A stretch of DNA of 64,000 bases. Origin: Siphonodentalium dalli (lineage: Eukaryota; Mollusca; Scaphopoda; Gadilida; Siphonodentaliidae). Positions 29,901 through 37,603 of this stretch are shown here, one piece after another. The stretch's first letter is position 1; every line of letters starts with the position of its first letter. The stretch spans positions 200,237,828 to 200,301,827 of the forward strand of contig CP136062.1 in assembly GCA_032622095.1 (NCBI GenBank), written 5' to 3'. A model generated the notes under the pieces. It was not told the origin of the DNA, searched no databases, and saw only the letters and a list, made by a program, of their open reading frames with translations. The position numbers and the translations under genes are program-made.

Positions 29901-32565
29901 ATATTTCTACCCGATACTAGCGGCCAACCATTCCAAACGCACCATGGGCGCCGCTTACATATGTGGGGGCGATTTAAATATAAATCAGTGGGTCTGACGC
30001 TCGTTATACTATATATAAATTTGCTACCGATTCATGTCGTCGCTGCACCGAAATATGTCGTCGCTGCACCGAAATATCGGTGTTACGGGATATAGTCACG
30101 GTTCATTTGCACCTAAATATCAGTGTTACGTGTTCAAAGGGTTAGCGTACACACAGAATAATAACCTGACTATCGCGCGCGACGAAGCGTTTCAGTCGCT
30201 TGCGGTGTGAACATAAAAATCGCGCGCTTTGAACTGCTACGGACCTTAGAAAACGGCCGTTATAATCGTTCGCTCGCACCCGGTGTGGAACGACATTTAG
30301 TCTAACTTGCAAACTCAGAGGAAGAGTAGTCACCTTCTTAGAGGAAGATCAATAAATATTGCAAAGACAAATAGACGAACAAATATGAAATACAGCAACA
30401 GCAAGTGACTTTGAGGAAAGGAGTTTGTAATGGGATTTACATTTATCATGGTATTTGACTCAGATAATAACGAGTAACACGAATATTTTTGAAAGTACGT
30501 ATAGTCATAGTCGAAAATTGGCAAAACATATGGCAGCGATTTCAAAATATCTGAAAATTAGATCGAAATATTAATTCCTGAAACGTGTGCATTGAAATAT
30601 CTGTCTAACTAATGCACATGTTATAAGACGCCTATCCGCTGAGAAGATTTTAGTATATTGATAATTTTCTACTATTAGATGACCGATCACCGAATGCCAA
30701 GCTCGAATTTAAAATCAAAATATGAAGATGAATTTCCGCTGATTTCTCGTTTCTAAAACATTTCAAATTGTTATCAATTCTCACTCTCATAGTGGAGCTT
30801 GGCGGTTTTAAACATTGTATACTGATCATTTTCTACTTTTAGATGACCGACCACCGAACCGCCAAACTCGAATTTTAAATCACAATATGCATAGCGCCGC
30901 TACCAGACAGAAATTCGGATGTGACACCCCCCCCCCACCCCCCCCCCCACAATAACGAGGCCTAAGTCTAACTTACAACGTCAGAGGAAGATTTGTCAAT
31001 TTCTTAGAAGAATAAATATTACAAATACAAATAGACGAAAGAATATGAAATACTGCAACAAGTGACTTTGAGGAAAGAAGTTTGTAGCGGTGCGTGGGAT
31101 CAACATTTAGCATGGTATCTTACTCAAATAATAACGCTTAACACTAATAGTTATGGTAGTATGAATAGTCATTCTCCATCGATCAAAATTGGCAAAAACA
31201 TTTGGGTTCCATAACTTTGGCAGCGATTTCAAAATATTTGAATATTAGATCGAAATTTTAAATCTGAAACGTGTGCTATAAATATCTATATAACTAATAT
31301 AATGTGTGTGGAGTCCAGTTATATGAAATAAAATGTTATTTGCGTGTCAACACACTTGTTCTGATTCTGAACCGGTGTTACCTCTTAGAGACTTCCTGTC
31401 GTCTCTCGGAGGACGACGATCCGCTGAGAGGAAGATTTTAGTTTATTCGGTGTGACCGGTTTTACCTAGTTTTTGTGTTCGAAACATGTTACATGATTAT
31501 CATTTATCCCTCTCATAGTCGAGCTTGGCGGTTTTGAACATTGTATACTGATAATTTTCTACTTTTAGCTGACCGACCACCGAACCGCCAAACTCAAATG
31601 TTGAATCAAAATATGAAGATGAATTTCCAGCCGATTTCTCGTTTCTAAAACATGTTCCAGTTAGTTTTCATATAAAAACATGTTAAATTGTTATCACTTC
31701 TTACTATCATAGTCGAGCTTGGTGGTTTTAAACATTGTATACTGATAATTTTCGACTTTTAGATGACCGAACCACGGAGCTCGAATTTTAAATCAAAATA
31801 TGAAACTGAATTTCCGCCGATTTATCGTTTCTAAAACATGTTCCAGCTAGTTTTCATATACAAACATGTTCAACGGTTATCACTTCTCACTCTCATAGTC
31901 GAGCTTGGTGGTTTTGAACATTTTTTACTGAGAATGTTTTACTTTTTGATAACCGACTACCGAACCCGCCAAGCTCGAATTTTAAATCAAAATGTGAAGC
32001 TGAATTTCCGCCGATTTCTGGTTTCTAAAACATGTTCCACCTAGTTGTCATGTAAAATCATGTTAAATGATTATTATCTCTCACTCCCATAGTCGCGATT
32101 GGCAGTTTTGAACATTATACATAGATAATTTAATTAGCTGGATAAAGCGAAATACCTCCTGATGTGCCAAACTCGAATTATGACACTGTAACACCTATAC
32201 AAAACATGATATTTTAGTTCGTTTTAATAACAGTGAAAAACAATCTTAAAGGGCGATTACTTCGTGAATATACGTTGGGCCGAAATCGCGATACACTCGT
32301 TTTCAGAGGCACTTTGATCAAATTTAATGCCTACATTCTCTAGAGATTTCGCGTTCCTACTGCCATTAGTTTCCAATTAAACAGAAAACGGCCCCAATGG
32401 TTACATTAGCTTTAACAATTAATTTAAATACAAAATAATGACGTTGACATGACTCACGGATGTACAGCTGGCTGATGCCAAGGAATAATATTCTTCTGCC
32501 ACAGGCTCATCCATTCACCCGTCGTCCGTGTATATCTTCCGAACTGACTCCACACGTGATGACTC
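18891..32565 (-). CDS. TPMT-like: Thiopurine S-methyltransferase-like gene (partial model, 5 exons)
   Basis: Five minus-strand exons (32458-32565, 23740-23832, 22028-22157, 19790-19842, 18891-18965; 459 bp, about 153 codons) join in one open frame with matching phases. The predicted protein follows the TPMT family order: W-x3-W-x6-WH near the N-terminus, PFCGK-x4-MW (SAM-binding loop; PLCGK in human TPMT), GHxIVGFE with the acidic SAM-ribose residue, LKIYRGDMF, then AVWDRAAF (WDR motif). TPMT-family enzymes transfer a methyl group from S-adenosylmethionine, typically to thiol substrates, in the cytosol. Human TPMT is about 245 residues, so roughly 25-30 N-terminal and about 85 C-terminal residues are missing from this model. 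I could not find those exons in the window: first exon(s) should lie above 32566 and the last one(s) below 18890. Intron 1 is 8.6 kb and full of repeats. The gene may be intact or may have lost its end. Confidence 0.85.
19239..19383. repeat. 145-bp almost perfect palindrome (71-bp arms, 3-nt loop)
   Basis: gccttgaaatagtgtg...gctacaccgc is followed after ata by its inverted copy, with only three mismatches in 71 pairs. Weaker pairing continues about 10 bp outward on each side. It lies in the intron between exons c and d of the TPMT-like gene, or would be read through in its transcript. Confidence 0.97.
19790..19842 (-). CDS. TPMT-like: TPMT-like exon d (LKIYRGDMF), GC donor
   Basis: Acceptor catatgtccag. 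The only donor that keeps the frame is AAG|gcaggt, a GC-AG intron. Using the GT four bases further on would shift the frame. With GC splicing, STDRRLKIYRGDMFTFS-R joins EHDGDF with the same spacing as the human protein. Confidence 0.8.
20920..20945. repeat. (TA)n microsatellite
   Basis: Uninterrupted ta run of about 25 bp. Confidence 0.95.
21071..21195 (-). repeat. Dispersed repeat (cagttggaaattt family), copy 2
   Basis: The reverse complement follows 5875-5990 in order: ctttggtcaga, attcaaccagttgtaaattt, catgccagacacag, attagtt, accaatagtaggttga. Confidence 0.65.
22028..22157 (-). CDS. TPMT-like: TPMT-like exon c (VGxE cofactor motif)
   Basis: Acceptor cattggcgttttcag, donor CAG|gtatat. 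Begins LYSQGHRIVGFEICDTAVKE, aligned with the human GHSVVGVE segment; the Glu binds the SAM ribose in class I methyltransferases. Ends in GFSGVLYQ at phase 0. Confidence 0.9.
22158..23739. other. TPMT-like intron b-c
   Basis: No other gene recognised. Holds a tandem pair of about 38 bp (tcacatattcgacttaaa at 22887 and tcacacatattcgactta at 22924). Overlapping frames at 22221-22536 on both strands look like chance. Confidence 0.45.
22883..22960. repeat. Tandem repeat, about 38 bp x 2
   Basis: gtgtcac(ac)atattcgacttaaa.atg.(c/t)taaagata(a/g)t repeated twice. Confidence 0.85.
23740..23832 (-). CDS. TPMT-like: TPMT-like exon b (PFCGK SAM-binding loop)
   Basis: Acceptor cttggttgttttcag, donor TG|gtaagt. 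Thirty full codons ending in NLKIMVPFCGKSTDMM; the last two bases TG plus G of the next exon give Trp. PFCGK-x4-MW corresponds to the human PLCGK-x4-KW loop. Confidence 0.88.
23880..25145. repeat. Three copies of a gtgagttggagagcacgaattg / cgaacgtcgaact repeat
   Basis: Segments containing ttgtgagttg(g/a)agagcacgaatt, gccgaatatcgaacgtcgaact, gaaaacaggaaaagcgcgga and cctcatgcataaaa(c/t)ga recur at about 23900-24070, 24130-24380 and 24960-25140. The last copy is separated by the insertion at 24437-24815. A T run lies near 25052. Confidence 0.8.
24437..24815. mobile_element. Non-autonomous element, copy 1 (about 375 bp)
   Basis: Same-orientation match to 25822-26178: acatatcct, atcgacctataata, ttctgaaataagc, aagtcgtgagttgg, cattatgagtcgataatg and gaacaggctg in order. 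The interior has an inverted repeat (aatctgcttagaat / attctaagcagatt, about 24650-24750). It interrupts the cgaacgtcgaact repeat, which suggests insertion. Confidence 0.75.
25822..26178. mobile_element. Non-autonomous element, copy 2 (about 355 bp)
   Basis: Diverged copy of 24437-24815 in the same orientation. The inverted repeat that is clear in copy 1 is largely lost here. Confidence 0.75.
26180..27060. other. Intron a-b sequence, no gene recognised
   Basis: No coding region I can support. The agcgccgctaccagacag motif at 26946 recurs at 30894. Confidence 0.4.
27060..27182 (+). repeat. Dispersed repeat (gttccacaccggg...tttttatgttcacacc), copy 1
   Basis: About 120 bp matched by the reverse complement of 30165-30300: gttccacaccggg, gcgagcga, gattataacggccgttttcta, agcagttcaaagcgcgcgat, tttttatgttcacacc. 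A 123-codon minus-strand frame (26811-27182) runs across it and is therefore not a gene. Confidence 0.85.
27371..27466. repeat. tgtgtctgtatg / tgtatgta simple repeat
   Basis: Imperfect minisatellite of tgtatg and tgtgtctg units. Confidence 0.85.
27719..28510. mobile_element. About 790-bp element with tgtgtag-rich inverted ends
   Basis: The left end gggtgcactcttataactaa, tgtgtag is matched by the inverted right end ctacaca, ttagtcataagtgtgtgggg. Many tgtgta/tacaca words lie inside both ends (27740-27850 and 28310-28490). Overlapping frames at 27857-28127 on both strands are unrecognised. Confidence 0.7.
28767..28779. promoter_or_regulatory. X-box-like (RFX) motif, repeat copy 1
   Basis: GTTGCTAGGCAAC fits the RFX X-box (GTNRCC-spacer-RGYAAC type). 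A related GTTACTAGGCAAC lies at 29151-29163 and GTTGCTAAGCAA at 28935-28946. They sit inside repeat copies in an intron, so any role is uncertain. Confidence 0.45.
29151..29163. promoter_or_regulatory. X-box-like (RFX) motif, repeat copy 2
   Basis: GTTACTAGGCAAC at the equivalent place in the second 385-bp copy; both half sites are kept while neighbouring bases differ. Confidence 0.4.
29270..29990. repeat. Two diverged tandem copies, about 380-400 bp, with gcgcatgcgc motifs
   Basis: gcgcga(g/a)taa(g/a)tcaacttgatatgc at 29281 and 29685, atatagcg.cac at 29455 and 29837, and gcgcatgcgcat followed by ttctacc/tcctac and agcggg/agcggc at 29520 and 29887. gcgcatgcgc is the NRF1 core; three instances occur (29516-29527, 29676-29686, 29886-29897). 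Confidence 0.75.
30033..30074. repeat. 21-bp tandem pair
   Basis: atgtcgtcgctgcaccgaaat twice in direct succession. Confidence 0.9.
30165..30300 (-). repeat. Dispersed repeat (gttccacaccggg...), copy 2, inverted
   Basis: Reverse complement of the 27060-27182 copy; the two form an inverted pair about 3.1 kb apart. Confidence 0.85.
30300..31310. repeat. Direct duplication, about 667-bp offset
   Basis: 30300-30615 and 30968-31305 share tctaactt.caa, cagaggaaga, acaaatagacga, gtgactttgaggaaag, aaaattggcaaaa, ggcagcgatttcaaaatat, agatcgaaat and gaaacgtgtgc in order. Between them is one copy of the gagcttggcggtt unit found in the next feature. A C run lies at 30927-30949. Confidence 0.85.
31470..32130. 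repeat. About 190-bp tandem repeat, 3.5 copies
   Basis: gagcttgg(c/t)ggtttt recurs at about 31521, 31715 and 31901, with a diverged copy (gcgattggcagtttt) at 32095; spacing is 186-194 bp. Each unit also has the inverted match aaccgcca(a/-)actc/gctcgaattttaaatcaaaat, so each unit can fold. A lone unit lies at about 30660-30890. The period is close to that of the 5S unit but the sequence is unrelated. Confidence 0.85.
32458..32565 (-). CDS. TPMT-like: TPMT-like exon a (N-terminal WxxxW...WH segment)
   Basis: Acceptor cctacctatttcag, donor CC|gtgagt. Encodes EWMSLWQKNIIPWHQPAVH, matching the human TPMT segment in which two Trp and a Phe-His line the cofactor pocket; here the Phe is Trp. It ends with two bases (CC) that join the A of the next exon to give Pro. 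Residues before EWM are open but unlike the human protein, so the true acceptor could be slightly internal. Confidence 0.8.
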
Positions 32566-32957
32566 CTGAAATAGGTAGGTTGCAAACTACAAATGCCCGT
32601 CAAACGACATCACCGAAACCACACATGTATTCCTCGTGATGTACGTCATGGTGTTGTTTTGATATCGAGATGCTTTATCTCGCATGCGGTCCATATTGAC
32701 ATTTTTGTCACATTAAGGCAAAATCAAACGATTTATGCCCAAATTTGCCATATCATAAAATAAGTATGTGGGCAAATATGTTACTGGTTTGTGTCTTAAA
32801 TATTGTATCAACTGAGCACGTTTAACCTGTACTATTTAATGCGTCCTAATATTATATTTTGTCACGATGTTTTGGGCGAAGAGATTGTCAATTTTAAAGT
32901 AGTGCTGATGGAGAATTGTTACAATAATTGTAGTCACGTAATAACCCATGATTCTGG

Positions 32958-33600
32958 TTAATAAGAACCAGGAGAATTATCGTGTTGGTGACAGCGCGGG
33001 TACAGTATTGAAGAACTAGCATCAGGAGTATTCGAATGTACGTATGAAAATAGACAAATTTCGCATTCGTTTCCCCTTTCTCGAATTGAAAAGTTCTCTG
33101 AGTTTGAGTACATTTGGTGTTTATTAAAGTATGGTGTTATATACCTGTCTCGCAATTCTTGCAAATCCTTGCATTTCAGAATGGCGTAAAATTCGTCACC
33201 TATTTCGGTGTTGCATATGGTACATTTCCTATCTGAGTAGTCGGTGCTTGTCCAATATCCCGTTTCTATTGGGGTAGTGATTTCTGGTCCGAAAACGAAC
33301 TATAAGGTCTTCACGATGCGATGTTCATAGATCGAAAGAAATTTATCAAGCCCGAAATTAGGCTTCACGATCCTGTAAATTATGTTCATATAGGTGTACT
33401 TCCCAGCCACTGCTGTATATATTCGTCTTGTAGTCTCTGCTTTGCGCAAGAGTTGAACTTATTATCGCTTGTTATGGATTGGTTTTTCCAGATGTCCTCC
33501 ATACCGAGTTTGTTCAAACTATTTTCTATACCTGCAACGCATGGGTTATTACATAAATTCTCCACATACATAGAGTACATACATTTATAGTGTGCAAAAG
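32958..33600 (-). pseudogene. LINE (non-LTR retrotransposon) ORF2 C-terminal fragment
   Basis: Minus-strand translation shows the tail typical of animal LINE ORF2 proteins downstream of the reverse-transcriptase domain: KLGMEDIWKNQ, then KQRLQDEYIQQWLGS, PIETGYW, CTICNTEIGDEFYAILKC and LRDRYI (a CxxC...GDE.....C zinc-knuckle-like tail). One frameshift near 33386-33390 and an in-frame TAG at 33300-33302 break it. RT and endonuclease domains are absent. The exact clade cannot be told from the tail alone. It sits upstream of TPMT-like exon a. Confidence 0.8.
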
Positions 33601-36600
33601 ATATGATATGTAGCCAAACCTAAATCACACATCAATAATGCCGTGCATATACTTGTGTACTTACGGTCGTTTTGCCATTGTATATCCCAGAACCGCAACA
33701 ATATTGTCGCGTATGAGAGGAGACGCAGTAGGATACGATATGTTTCTGCAAGAATAATAATTTCTCAATTAAATTCTACTTAAAGTGGTGTGATACACTC
33801 CGTTGGGGTGATCAAATAGAAATTGAGAATAATCTTGTTCAAAGTAGTTAGTTTTACGAAAATAATCCAATAAGACAACACACACCGTCATTCTTATACA
33901 TTAATTAAATGCAGTGACTCTCGAAGGTGAAATCATTTGTGTCAGTTTATCGCCTATAGTTACGTCCAGGTTCAAGTTGTAAATATTTACAATTGAGCGT
34001 AAGTTCAGACGATCTTTTCTATGGAGTGGTATGGTCGATGTCGTTGAAATGTTCGGCGATGTTATATAGTAGAATGCTACATTCCCCATGTTGTCATATA
34101 GCGCCTGAGTACTAACTTATCGATTTCACACACCCGAAGTTCAAAATATGTCTTTAAGGTGGAGCTAATGTTACATAGGACAGGCCGGGAGTGACTGAAT
34201 TCAAAATAATATCATTAAATGTGTGTGGGTTAGTTTCGAAATTGAAGGACCCATGAATTTCTAAATGACCTCAGAATTAAATTTATCAAGCCGTATTACT
34301 TCAGAAGACCAAATGTTTTTAAACTACAGCAGCTCTTTACTTCCCGCAATAATCACACGATCAGAAACCTTTCACTGTTTATAAAGAAAGCCCTAGAAAT
34401 TGTTTTGCACTCCTGAGGCTATGATTAATGCACAACGATATATAAATATATATGAAAAATCTAAAATAGTCGTGTTAAAAGACAGTTGACTCCCACAACA
34501 CCCCGACCCACTTACTGTAAACACCACATCTGATAGCTATACCCTCAATCAATATACCATGTACATGTAGTACACTAATAACTCCAACCTATATTATGTG
34601 TATTGTGTATTTATATTATGTCACCTCACATTTAAATTATGTATAATGTACACTGTTTGAAATTGAACCGCCTGTTATGTCAAATGCGTCGAAAGGCGTA
34701 ATAAACATTTGAAATCTGAAAAAAATAAGGATTATCAGTTCGACATAAATGTTAATTTAAACGACTCGGTAATATAGAAAACTGAATATTCCTTCCGAAC
34801 TTTAGTTACTATTGGAAAATTTATACCTCAGAATTAGGTGACATGCTTTGGAACAGAGACAGTTAATACTTTTAAAAACTAAATTAAAAGATAACTTATA
34901 TGCGTATCGTTGGGTTTTCATGAGACCTTCGGACTGTCCTGGCCACTAAAATCACTCAGACACCACAAGGGTGGCGTGATGCGATTCGGTATGATTGCTA
35001 TCGAATAAGCAACAAAACCATCGTTAATTTGACATGTATTTTGGGCTAACGTTTACTCATTTTAGTTAACCGACCCCCCCCCCCCCCCCATAAGCTTTTG
35101 ACTGGCACGTTAACAATCACATTTTACAACACTATAATATCATCTTAGGTGAAAACACTAATATATTCACCATTGGGTTAAATAACCTGCAGACAGATAC
35201 GTGTCATGATCACATTACCCTAACTAGAGCAATATATGTTCATGTCTAACCATTTTGCGAATATAGAGCACACATAGGCACATAGCCGCCCAGATAACAT
35301 TAAAACAGGTTAGGAATGTTCTGAATTAAACTATTATAGTTATATTTAACTATTATAGTTGAATTTGACCGCACCAAATCCATATTTTCCCTGTTTTGGT
35401 GGAAACTTTGCAGTCAAATCGCAGACTTAGTTATATAATATTGCAGCAAATGAACAGTCTCCATGTAAAATTTGTTGTGTGACCTTATGCGCTAGCTTAG
35501 TTTCTTTAATAATGCCTATAATTGTGCCTTTCTAGTTGGCGTTGACATGCGACTCAATCGCTCCTTCATTACAATATTTAGATCAATTGAATATTTAATA
35601 CAGTGGCAACTTTAGTTAATGGGCGACAGCGGAGCGTGCTGTGATGTCAATCGCTCGTTCATTACAATATTTAGACCAATTAAATCACTGTGGATATCCG
35701 ACACCGGACATTATGCAGAAATTTTGCCAATTTTGTCTTCTTGATAATATACCACTGTTAGAATTTTATCAATATCATTTATAATGCATATTAATTTTGA
35801 CAAGGTCTCTCACTCTATACAATTGCATTGGTGGATTATCGACGATGAGTTGAACGGTGCAAAGCACTCGGAGTACTGTTCAATATTGGTGTGTTCCTGC
35901 ACGGGAAAAATATCAATAATGAGAGAACTAACGCCTCTTATTTAATAGACTCTATTCAATTTTATTGAGTCATCAATGCGTTCTTGAAGAGATTGTACCA
36001 ACGAAGAAATGAGTGGTAATGTGTATGGCAATTGCCAGCGCACCGTACACAATCATACTTAAACGTTAGATGCTAGTGCATTTACTGTCGTACATGCGAA
36101 TTGGCGTTGTCGTCTTCCAGAAAGAAACAACTTTGTAGCCCAGAAATTGACACATACTCAGCTCATACTGTGTTTTTTTTCGATAAAGGTCAACAAACGA
36201 GATAAATACGATCGACTGACTACATTTAAGGTGAACTAACTTGTAATCCGATCCCCTGGTAGTTATTCGCTACAATGAAATATGCTGAAACGAATTCAGG
36301 CCAGGTTTTAAGCAGATCAATCGCCCCAGCTTGACTTGAAATTGATTTGATATATATAATATACAAAAAATGGTTAGGGCAATTTTTTGTTTTTGCAACT
36401 TATTAAGCCCTTCCTCGATCCTCCAGCTCCTGGAACTACTATCCAATTCAAATAAAGTGGGTGGTAATTGCTCTACTGCACGGGTTACATATTTGGCTCC
36501 TCTCAATTAACATTTCAATGCAAGTATGTTTGCCTTCATATTATAGACTCTGGATAATGAATATATGCATCAATACAATATTTTTGTTCACATTTGTTCA

Positions 36601-37492
36601 ACTGATGAAAAATATTGTTGTTTTCCTTTTCCAATAACTTTAGTTGTGATCATAAACTTGTGAACATGAAAGATATTTATCTATATACATATTTTATTCC
36701 ATAAACTGTACTTATCATTCCTGCAGATATGGGATTATGGATCCCATTGGTTGAGGCAAGGGGGTGTTCAGCAATGCGACTCTTTTGCAGTTGTCAAACG
36801 GCGAGGCCCGCTGCATCCTGAACAAATGTCAGTTGTTAAATTGGACTTACATGTATATTAATGGGTTGGTTCTTGAATTTGAAATGGGGTTATCCTGCAA
36901 GGACAAGAGACATACATTTTGCCATTGCGACCCATTTCACCATATGGATGGCAGCGTTAATAGAATGGTGCAAAATGCACTCTACATGGGGTGTGAACAA
37001 ACGTGAATAGCTGCCAATACTTTCACCAAAAATGGACTTACCACATCATTCATGCACTGGGGTTATAATGGGCTTCCTATTTGCAATTCATGTCAGTAAT
37101 CAGATAACACCATGTTCAGATCGTGATGTCCGTTCAAAGCACCATGTATAAATGGCACAAATTGCAAACGAGGTATTCATTCTGTCCAAAATGTCATCAT
37201 TTGAGATCGCACCCGTAGTAGAGTCTGTTCATGTTAATGTTCATGTTCATGTGAGATATCCGGATTTAAAACTAAATACAAGTATAACTGAAGATACCTA
37301 AGTCAAGACGTCGTGGAATAATGCCGCCAAGTGTGCTACAGCAACTATATGAGACCCAAGCTCAGAAAAAAACACAATGTGTGCGGAATTTGTACTTGAT
37401 GGAATAATAATCGGCAGATTCTAAGTGGAATCAGCATATATTTTTATAGTCGAAAAAGGGAGATAGCTCCGTCAAAAATCATCAGATCTGCA
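33600..37492. other. No recognised gene; simple repeats; upstream side of the TPMT-like gene
   Basis: Any first TPMT-like exon should lie here or just below; none was recognised. Features seen: a C run (35074-35089), a 19-bp tandem pair (aactattatagtt, 35331-35365), a 93-bp offset direct repeat (tcaatcgctc.ttcattacaatatttaga at 35554 and 35647), and ttcatg hexamer repeats (37227-37252). A possible poly(A)-tailed retroelement end (aataaacatttgaaatctgaaaaaaataa) lies near 34700. Frames at 33901-34089 (-), 36270-36506 (-) and 36764-37006 (+) are open but unrecognised. Confidence 0.4.
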
Positions 37493-37592
37493 NNNNNNNN
37501 NNNNNNNNNNNNNNNNNNNNNNNNNNNNNNNNNNNNNNNNNNNNNNNNNNNNNNNNNNNNNNNNNNNNNNNNNNNNNNNNNNNNNNNNNNNN
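37493..37592. other. Assembly gap (100 N)
   Basis: Exactly 100 N, the usual placeholder for a gap of unknown size. The 5S array begins within a unit directly after it, so the true boundary of the array is not seen and an unknown number of units may be missing. Confidence 1.
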
Positions 37593-37603
37593 GCAAAAGT
37601 TTT

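Noticed and set aside
31470-32130. Relation of the 190-bp tandem repeat to the 193-bp 5S unit
   Set aside because: The lengths are close, but the sequences share nothing I can see.
34560-34735. SINE or LINE 3' end with poly(A)-like tail
   Set aside because: Only a short A-rich end after aataaa; no Pol III boxes or LINE protein upstream, so not called as an element.
36270-37006. Open frames at 36270-36506 (-) and 36764-37006 (+) as genes
   Set aside because: Some protein-like composition but no recognisable motif or clear splice sites; left as unannotated.
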